From: Oscillospiraceae bacterium
Lineage (GTDB): Bacteria > Bacillota > Clostridia > Oscillospirales > Ruminococcaceae
Assembly (NCBI GenBank): GCA_900762805.1
Contig: CAAFHY010000268.1
Span: 1 to 8,024 of the forward strand
DNA length: 8,024 bases
Reading direction: 5' to 3'
The notes beneath the pieces were generated by a model. The model did no database searches and was not told the DNA's origin. It saw only the letters and a list, made by a program, of their open reading frames with translations. The translations under genes were made by a program, and so were the position numbers. Positions 1-4,994 of this stretch are shown here, one piece after another (position 1 is the first letter of the stretch; the number at the start of each line of letters is the position of its first letter).

Positions 1-844
1 GGGGCTTACAGAGTTCCTGCCGGTGTCAAGCTCAGGGCACCTGTCGCTGTTTCAGCACTTTTTCGGGCTGAGCGGCAGCGGCTCGCTGTTTTTCACGCTC
101 ATGCTGCACGTCGGCACGCTGGTGGCCGTCTGTGCGGCTTTCTGGAAGACGATCGTTAAGATGATCGCCGCCTTTTTCACCATGCTCGGCGATATTTTCA
201 AGGGCAGATTTCACTTTTCCACCTGTCCGCCGGAGCAGCGCATGGTCGTTCTGCTGATTATTGCCCTGCTGCCGCTGCTGGGCTTCTATTTTCTCAAGGA
301 CTATGCCGAGATGTTCGCCGAAGACAGCGACATCATCGTAGAGGGCGTCTGCTTTCTGTTCACCGGCACGCTGCTGCTGCTGGCTGACCGCACGCCCGTC
401 AAGAGAGAGGGCGTCATGCAGATGAAGCCGCTCCACGCGCTGGTAGTCGGTCTCTTTCAGGGTGTCGCGCTGCTGCCCGGCGTATCCCGCTCCGGCTCGA
501 CGACGGCCAGCGGTATGCTGATGGGCTTCAACCGCGAGTACATGGTGGAGTTTTCGTTCATCCTCGGCATTCCCGTGATTCTGGCGTCGAGCGCCACTGA
601 GCTGCGCTCGGCCGTCGCGACGGGGCTCGACGTCCCCGTTGTGCCGCTGGTGGCCGGCGTTATCACAGCCGCCATCGTCGGCTATCTTGCTATCGTTCTG
701 GTGCGCTGGCTGGCCAGAACCGACCGCTACGCCGTTTTCGGCTATTACACGCTGGTGCTCGGCCTGGTGGTCGTGGCCATCGGCATCATTGAGCATTCCG
801 TGGGGCTGAATTTTGTTGATTACATCAAGCAGCTGGTAGGGTAA
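1..844 (+). CDS. uppP: Undecaprenyl-diphosphate phosphatase UppP (BacA family), 5' end missing
   Basis: UppP is an integral membrane enzyme that dephosphorylates undecaprenyl diphosphate to undecaprenyl phosphate, recycling the lipid carrier for peptidoglycan and other envelope polymers; it also gives bacitracin tolerance. The frame is open from base 2, and its first visible residues, GLTEFLPVSSSGH, are the first family signature, normally 15-25 residues from the N-terminus. About 280 residues are therefore visible and only the extreme N-terminus lies outside the window; the GTG at 23 is an internal Val codon, not the start. The second signature, PGVSRSGST, is encoded at 476-502 and supplies the conserved Arg and Ser of the active site. 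The rest is hydrophobic, multi-spanning membrane sequence ending in FVDYIKQLVG, as expected for full family length. It lies 9 bp upstream of ftsK on the same strand, so the two are probably cotranscribed. Assignment is firm. Confidence 0.96.
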   Translation, partial: GLTEFLPVSSSGHLSLFQHFFGLSGSGSLFFTLMLHVGTLVAVCAAFWKTIVKMIAAFFTMLGDIFKGRFHFSTCPPEQRMVVLLIIALLPLLGFYFLKDYAEMFAEDSDIIVEGVCFLFTGTLLLLADRTPVKREGVMQMKPLHALVVGLFQGVALLPGVSRSGSTTASGMLMGFNREYMVEFSFILGIPVILASSATELRSAVATGLDVPVVPLVAGVITAAIVGYLAIVLVRWLARTDRYAVFGYYTLVLGLVVVAIGIIEHSVGLNFVDYIKQLVG

Positions 845-853
845 GGGTTACAT

Positions 854-3316
854 ATGGCATCTTCCGGTAAAAAGACGACGCGCAAGCCGTCCAAAAAACA
901 GCAGGCCAGGGAGCGGTCGCGCCGCGTCCAGAGGCAGAAGAACCGCATGAGAGTTATCTCGGTGGTGTTGTTTGCGCTGGGCGGTTTTCTGCTGGCGCTG
1001 ACGCTGATCCCCGGCGAAAACGCGTGGCTGGCGCTGCGGGAGCTGCTGTTCGGCTTGTTCGGCGTCATGGCGTATGCTGTCGGTCCGCTGGTGATCTTTC
1101 TGGCCTTTCTGGCCGCTTACCAGCGTGAGCTGTCGGCCGGCGGCGTCATTTTCGGCCTGCTGACGCTGCTGTCGGCCTGCGGCGCACTGCACATCTTCAG
1201 CGGGCTGGAGCCGGCCGATGAGCGCATTATAGAGCAGCTCATCGCCCTCTATCAGGCCGGCGCGGCGCACACGGGCGGCGGTCTAGCCGCTTTTCCGCTG
1301 GGCTGGACGCTGCTCAGATGGTTCGGCCGGACGGGAGCCTCGGTCACCATCGTGCTGCTGCTTTTCGTATTTGTCATGCTGCTGACCGGTAAGACCGTTT
1401 CCGACATTGTGGGCGGAGTCAGGTCTGCCGCAAAGGATGTGAAGCAGCGCCATGAGGAAAAGGCCTCCATCCGCGCCGAGGTGCGTGCCGAGCGCGAGAA
1501 GGAGCTGGCCATCAAGCGCACTGAAAGGCAGGCTAAGCAGGAGGAAAGGAAGGCCCGCCGTCCCATCGATGAAAAGATGATCGACGTGCCGCTGGCCGAC
1601 GAGCCGTCGGAGCCTGCCGCCGAGCCCGTTGAGCCGCCGCCTGTTTTTGACGGCTCGGCGCCGCAGCCCGAATCGACCGATGAGGCCCATATCAACGACG
1701 TTCTGCGCGACATCCGCGCTTCCTTTGAAAAAAATGAGCCGGCCGACCCGCTGCCCGCCGTGCAGACGGCCGGGCCGGAGGAGGAAAAGACCGGCCGCGG
1801 CGAGCCGCATTACCGCTACCCGCCCATCCATCTGCTCAAAAAGACCTCCGAGCGCCGTGCGGCCGATGTAGAGGCGGAGCTGCGCGCCAACGCGGATAAG
1901 CTGGTGTCCACGCTCGACAGCTTCGGCGTCAAGACGACGGTGCTGGGCTACAGCCGCGGGCCGACCGTCTCGCGCTATGAGCTGCAGCCGGCGCAGGGCG
2001 TCAAGGTCAGCCGCATCAGCAGCCTGGCTGACGACCTCGCGCTCAATCTCGCTACCACCGGCGTGCGTATCGAAGCGCCCATTCCCAACAAGGCAGCGGT
2101 CGGCATCGAGGTGCCCAACCGCACCAAGTCGATGGTCGGGCTGCGCACCATTATTGAAAGTGAAAAGTTCCGCGCCGCCAAGGCGCCGCTCACCATTGCC
2201 ATGGGTCTTGACATTGACGGCCAGATCCGCATCGCCGATATCGCCGATATGCCCCATATGCTGGTGGCCGGCACCACAGGCAGCGGCAAATCGGTGTGCC
2301 TCAACTGCATCATTCTGTCGCTGATCTATAAGTCGGCGCCGGAGGATGTCCGCATGATCCTGATCGACCCCAAATCGGTCGAGCTGACGGGCTACAACGG
2401 CATCCCGCACCTGCTGGTGCCTGTTGTGACCGACCCCAAGAAGGCGGCCGGCTCGCTGACATGGGCGGTGAGCGAGATGATGAAGCGCTACCGACAGTTT
2501 GCCGAGGCCGGCGTTAAGACGCTTGACAGCTACAACCGCAAGCTGGAGCAGGATATCAGGGAGCGCCGCCGGAATGGAGAGGATACCGCCGATCTGCCGC
2601 AGAAGCTGCCGCACATCGTCATTATCATCGATGAGCTGTCCGACCTTATGATGGTCGCCCCCGGCGACGTCGAGGACGCCATCTGCCGTCTGGCCCAGCT
2701 GGCCCGCGCCGCCGGCATGCATCTTATCGTCGCCACCCAGCGGCCGACCGTCGATGTTGTGACCGGCCTCATCAAGGCCAACATCCCGTCGCGCGTCGCC
2801 TTCGCCGTCAAGGATTCCATTGATTCCCGCACGATACTGGGAATGTCGGGCGCCGAAAAGCTGCTCGGCAAGGGCGATATGCTCTATATGCCCATTGAGC
2901 TCAACAAGCCCGTGCGTCTGCAGGGCTGCTTTGTCTCGGAGGAGGAGATCAACTCGGTCATCGACTTCGTCAAGCAGAATTCCGAGCAGCAGTACAGCGA
3001 GCGCATCATTCAGGAGATCGATTCGCAGGAGGTCCACGAGAAGAACCGCGGCTCCTCGGCCGGTGTCTCCGACCCGTCCGACGGTCACGACGCTGTGATC
3101 GACGACGCCATCGAGCTGGTGGTAACGGCCGGACAGGCCTCGGCCACCATGCTCCAGTCGCGCCTCAAGGTGGGCTACGCCCGCGCCGCCCGCATCATCG
3201 ACGAGATGGAGCAGATGGGCATTGTCGGCCCGCGCGACGGCAGCAAGCCCCGCGAGGTCAAGCTGACCCGAAGCCAGTGGATAGAAATGAAGATGAAGAA
3301 AGATGAAGAAAGGTAA
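854..3316 (+). CDS. ftsK: FtsK/SpoIIIE family DNA translocase
   Basis: This is a septum-anchored ATPase that pumps double-stranded DNA, clearing chromosomes from the closing septum; SpoIIIE paralogues move DNA into the forespore. The 820-residue protein has the usual layout. A basic N-terminus is followed by about four membrane spans (near residues 33-53, 66-88, 95-115 and 161-178). A charged Arg/Glu-rich, possibly coiled-coil stretch (195-240) and a Pro/Glu-rich linker reach about 320. The alpha/beta motor starts at the RYPPIHLL segment (321-328). Walker A is GTTGSGKS (473-480), Walker B is IIIDELSD (590-597), and VATQRP lies at 626-631. The C-terminal gamma winged helix (about 745-803) ends in the typical IVGPRDGSKPREV, which reads DNA polarity sequences in this family. 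The ATG at 854 has a modest AAGGG (843-847) 6 nt upstream. The sequence does not show whether it serves division, sporulation or both. Confidence 0.96.
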   Translation: MASSGKKTTRKPSKKQQARERSRRVQRQKNRMRVISVVLFALGGFLLALTLIPGENAWLALRELLFGLFGVMAYAVGPLVIFLAFLAAYQRELSAGGVIFGLLTLLSACGALHIFSGLEPADERIIEQLIALYQAGAAHTGGGLAAFPLGWTLLRWFGRTGASVTIVLLLFVFVMLLTGKTVSDIVGGVRSAAKDVKQRHEEKASIRAEVRAEREKELAIKRTERQAKQEERKARRPIDEKMIDVPLADEPSEPAAEPVEPPPVFDGSAPQPESTDEAHINDVLRDIRASFEKNEPADPLPAVQTAGPEEEKTGRGEPHYRYPPIHLLKKTSERRAADVEAELRANADKLVSTLDSFGVKTTVLGYSRGPTVSRYELQPAQGVKVSRISSLADDLALNLATTGVRIEAPIPNKAAVGIEVPNRTKSMVGLRTIIESEKFRAAKAPLTIAMGLDIDGQIRIADIADMPHMLVAGTTGSGKSVCLNCIILSLIYKSAPEDVRMILIDPKSVELTGYNGIPHLLVPVVTDPKKAAGSLTWAVSEMMKRYRQFAEAGVKTLDSYNRKLEQDIRERRRNGEDTADLPQKLPHIVIIIDELSDLMMVAPGDVEDAICRLAQLARAAGMHLIVATQRPTVDVVTGLIKANIPSRVAFAVKDSIDSRTILGMSGAEKLLGKGDMLYMPIELNKPVRLQGCFVSEEEINSVIDFVKQNSEQQYSERIIQEIDSQEVHEKNRGSSAGVSDPSDGHDAVIDDAIELVVTAGQASATMLQSRLKVGYARAARIIDEMEQMGIVGPRDGSKPREVKLTRSQWIEMKMKKDEER

Positions 3317-4226
3317 GCGCCTCAAGCCGGCAAGGCTGCTCGCGGTCATTATTGCGATCCTGTGCGCGGCCGGCCTGCTGCTGTTTGCCGCCCTCCATAT
3401 CGGCGATATTGCGGCTCTCTTTCACCGCGACGCGGCGGCCTCAGCCGCCATCGGGGAGAATGAGGTGCTGCTGGCCGGGCTTGACGTCGGGCAGTCAAGC
3501 TGCTCCGTGCTGCTGTGCGGCGGGAGCACCGTCGTCATCGACGCCGGAGATGCCGACGCCTCGGCCGCCATCCAGAGCTTTCTGCGGGCGCGCGGCGTCA
3601 GCCGCATCGACTATCTGGTGATGACGCACCCCCACGCCGACCATATCGGATCGATGGAGGATCTCATCACGTCGTTCGAGATAGGCGAGCTGCTGTTCGT
3701 GCCCATTCAGCCGGAGCATATCCCAACCAACGCCCTGTACTTTTCTCTCATCCAGACGGTGCTCAACCGCGGCGTCACCATGCGGACGGTCACGCCCGGC
3801 GAGCGTCTGCCGCTCGACCGCGGCACGCTGGAGATCATAGCGGCCGACGGCACCTTTGAGGAGCTCAATAACTGCTCGATGGTTCTGCGCTATACCTATG
3901 GCAGCTTTTCGGCGCTTTTTATGGGCGATGCCGAGAAGAAAGCTGAGGAGGCGCTGCCGGCCGAGACCCTGCTCAAGAGCGATGTGCTGTTTGTGGGGCA
4001 TCACGGCTCCAACTCTTCGAGCAGCGAGGCCTTTCTCAAGCGGGTATCGCCGCGCTACGCCGTCATTTCCTGCGGGAAGGACAACCAGTACGGCTGCCCG
4101 GCCCGCGCCGTGCTCGACCGCCTTTCGGCTGCCGGGGCCCGTGTGCTCCGCACCGATGAGGACGGCAGTGTTCTGATTTTCAGCGACGGCAAGGCTATCC
4201 GCGTCGTGCGCGGACAGGCGGGATAA
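3303..4226 (+). CDS. Membrane-anchored MBL-fold hydrolase, ComEC C-terminal-domain type
   Basis: The 307-residue protein has a basic N-terminus and one hydrophobic helix (about 11-33) and then an MBL-fold domain probably placed outside the membrane. No lipobox is seen. Motifs in order: DVGQ (61-64); the metal-binding HPHADHIG (109-116), with His109, His111, Asp113 and His114; NNCSMVLR (189-196); MGDA (207-210); and GHHGSNSSS (232-240). This order matches the beta-lactamase-like domain of ComEC/Rec2, but the channel domain of true ComEC is absent, so it is not the DNA-uptake channel. Two usual motifs differ: GQSS in place of GQGD, and YGCPA (263-267) in place of YGHP. The substrate is unknown; a phosphodiesterase or nuclease role is only inferred from the fold. 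Its ATG lies inside the end of ftsK, giving a 14 bp overlap in another frame and likely translational coupling; only a purine-rich GAAGAAAG precedes it. A DUF3006 gene follows after the gap. Confidence 0.88.
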   Translation: MKKGKRLKPARLLAVIIAILCAAGLLLFAALHIGDIAALFHRDAAASAAIGENEVLLAGLDVGQSSCSVLLCGGSTVVIDAGDADASAAIQSFLRARGVSRIDYLVMTHPHADHIGSMEDLITSFEIGELLFVPIQPEHIPTNALYFSLIQTVLNRGVTMRTVTPGERLPLDRGTLEIIAADGTFEELNNCSMVLRYTYGSFSALFMGDAEKKAEEALPAETLLKSDVLFVGHHGSNSSSSEAFLKRVSPRYAVISCGKDNQYGCPARAVLDRLSAAGARVLRTDEDGSVLIFSDGKAIRVVRGQAG

Positions 4227-4361
4227 ACGCCCATGACCGCGGTCGGCAAGGGGAGGGCCACCGGGCGCGATGGAATACCCTGCGTGCGTGTCTGCTGTGA
4301 CATGGAAAGAAAAGCAGGCTGCCGGGTCGGACAAAAGGCTGTCCCGCTTTTGAGGCAGACG

Positions 4362-4397
4362 AGCCCTCTCTGTGCCGGAGAGAACAGAGGAGGGGCT
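4362..4397 (+). repeat. Imperfect inverted repeat just upstream of the probable terminator
   Basis: AGCCC (4362-4366) pairs with GGGCT (4393-4397), and CTCTG (4368-4372) pairs with CAGAG (4385-4389). An internal loop (T opposite GAG) and a 12-nt apical loop remain. No T-run follows it directly; the next hairpin begins 4 nt later. It may be part of a bipartite terminator or an RNA 3'-end stabiliser for the uppP-ftsK-MBL transcript; function is inferred. Confidence 0.4.
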
Positions 4398-4401
4398 GCT
4401 T

Positions 4402-4431
4402 GCCCGCTTGAAGCGGGCCGGGCTTTCGTTT
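4402..4431 (+). terminator. Probable intrinsic terminator after the MBL gene
   Basis: GCCCGC (4402-4407) pairs with GCGGGC (4413-4418) around a TTGAA loop, followed by CGGGC and then TTTCGTTT (4424-4431). GCCCG (4402-4406) could instead pair with CGGGC (4419-4423), which would put the T-rich tract directly against the stem, the normal terminator geometry. The T-run is interrupted by CG, so strength is uncertain. Position, about 175 bp after the MBL stop, fits the end of the upstream operon. Confidence 0.5.
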
Positions 4432-4504
4432 GTGCCGGGCGCGGCGGGAAAATACCGCTTCTGCACTGTGACGCGGCAGGCGTGCGGGACGGCGGAGCCT
4501 TTGA

Positions 4505-4522
4505 TAAAATAACTTTCAGGAG
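4505..4522 (+). promoter_or_regulatory. Ribosome binding site with weak -10-like element before the DUF3006 gene
   Basis: AGGAG (4518-4522) lies 7 nt before ATG 4530, an optimal Shine-Dalgarno that fixes the start of the DUF3006 gene inside a longer open frame. TAAAAT (4505-4510) matches five of six positions of a sigma-A -10 box and sits in an A/T-rich island, but no good -35 hexamer lies 16-18 nt upstream. The RBS is solid; the promoter is only a suggestion. Confidence 0.5.
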
Positions 4523-4529
4523 ATCGGAT

Positions 4530-4919
4530 ATGGAGCTTTTTTATTCCTGTGACGGTATAGACGGGGAGACTGCCCGCCTTATCGGCGATGACGGCAGTCA
4601 GCTGACCGTCCCGACGGAGCTGCTGCCGGCCGGAACGGCCGAGGGAAGTGTGTTGCGGCGCACAGGGGATGCTTTTGTTCCCGATCCGGCCGAAACGGCC
4701 CGCCGCCGCGCGCAGATGGCTGTGCTGTTGGCCTGTGCCGCCGGAACCGGGCACTGTCCGGCCGGCAGCCCGGCAAAGCCGGAGGGACAGCCGGATGACG
4801 CGGCCGCTGGAAACGCCGGGAACCGGCCGGGGGCGGATCAGCTGTTTTCCAAGCGCCGTACCGGCAGCCGGACAGGCCGCGCCCGAACCTGGCCGAAAGG
4901 TCACGCTCCGTCTGCCTGA
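4530..4919 (+). CDS. DUF3006 family small protein with an atypical C-terminal tail
   Basis: Residues 1-68 fit the small DUF3006 family: a start like MELFYSCDGIDGETARLIGD, then LTVPTELLPAGTAEGSVLR, then a Phe-Val-Pro-Asp segment and the closing ETARRRAQM helix. Members are usually only about 70-90 residues, are probably cytoplasmic, have no established biochemical role, and in Firmicutes are often found next to ComEC-like MBL hydrolases, as here. The ATG at 4530 is chosen because AGGAG lies 7 nt upstream; the same frame is open back to 4227, but that part is not protein-like. The frame runs to 129 residues, and residues from about 69 on are an Ala/Gly/Pro/Arg-rich tail unlike the family. The tail overlaps another small frame (4795-4977), so a frameshift or decayed 3' end is possible. 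The family call rests on pattern and context. Confidence 0.72.
   Translation: MELFYSCDGIDGETARLIGDDGSQLTVPTELLPAGTAEGSVLRRTGDAFVPDPAETARRRAQMAVLLACAAGTGHCPAGSPAKPEGQPDDAAAGNAGNRPGADQLFSKRRTGSRTGRARTWPKGHAPSA
4626..4700 (+). repeat. Two near-identical 15-bp GC-rich repeats, each a small dyad
   Basis: CCGGCCGGAACGGCC (4626-4640) and CCGGCCGAAACGGCC (4686-4700) differ at one base and lie exactly 60 bp apart, in the same codon phase. Each contains GGCCG-NNN-CGGCC, a 5-bp stem with a 3-nt loop. They encode PAGTA (33-37) and PAETA (53-57) of the DUF3006 protein. They may simply reflect biased codons for similar residues. Confidence 0.45.
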
Positions 4920-4977
4920 GGAAGATCCCGCCGGCTGCGCCGGCGTAGCGATAGATTTTGAATTTGAGGTTTGTTGA
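4795..4977 (+). CDS. Possible 60-residue small protein overlapping the DUF3006 tail (uncertain)
   Basis: ATG 4795 follows a strong GGAGGG Shine-Dalgarno (4781-4786) with 8 nt spacing, better than most starts in this window. The frame is +1 relative to the DUF3006 gene and stops at TGA 4975-4977, just before the dehydratase start. The first half is Pro/Gly/Ala-rich. The second half (KVTLRLPEEDPAGCAG, then AIDFEFEVC) looks more like a folded, beta-strand-forming end than the competing tail of the DUF3006 frame. I recognise no family. It could be a real small gene coupled to the dehydratase, the displaced 3' end of the DUF3006 gene after a frameshift, or chance in GC-rich DNA. Confidence 0.25.
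   Translation: MTRPLETPGTGRGRISCFPSAVPAAGQAAPEPGRKVTLRLPEEDPAGCAGVAIDFEFEVC
4929..4945 (+). repeat. Perfect 7-bp hairpin upstream of the dehydratase gene
   Basis: CGCCGGC (4929-4935) and GCCGGCG (4939-4945) form a perfect all-G/C stem around a TGC loop. No T-run follows directly, so it is not a standard terminator. It ends about 50 nt before ATG 4995 and could affect RNA stability or translation of the dehydratase leader; that role is inference. Confidence 0.4.
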
Positions 4978-4994
4978 GGCGAAGACTTTATACA

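Larger units (their letters stand above)
4227..4529 (+). other. Intergenic region without a convincing gene
   Basis: This stretch separates the MBL gene from the DUF3006 gene. It contains no stop in the frame shared by both neighbours, so the TAA at 4224-4226 is the only in-frame stop between them. The encoded residues are rich in Gly, Arg, Cys and Ala with no family resemblance, and the segment carries hairpins and A/T-rich signals, so it looks non-coding. Contents seen: an imperfect hairpin (4362-4397), a probable terminator (4402-4431), a weak -10-like hexamer (4505-4510) and the AGGAG ribosome binding site (4518-4522). A short CAAAAG...CTTTTG inverted pair (4332-4337 and 4347-4352) has no clear role. 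Confidence 0.6.

Noticed and set aside
23..25. GTG 23 as the uppP start
   Set aside because: The codons before it encode GLTEFLP, part of the conserved UppP signature, so the true start is upstream of the window.
1283..3349. 688-codon open frame on the minus strand across ftsK
   Set aside because: It mirrors a certain ftsK gene, has a His/Leu/Arg/Gly-rich composition with no motifs, and is the expected antisense shadow in GC-rich DNA.
3303..4226. Annotation as full ComEC competence protein
   Set aside because: Only the MBL domain and one membrane helix are present; the multi-spanning Competence domain is missing.
4233..4529. Upstream in-frame ATG 4233 that would add 99 residues to the DUF3006 protein
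   Set aside because: The added part lacks family similarity, contains the terminator region, and the strong AGGAG site points to ATG 4530.
4929..4945. GC hairpin as an intrinsic terminator
   Set aside because: The stem is strong, but a mixed TAGCGATAG sequence follows instead of a T-run.
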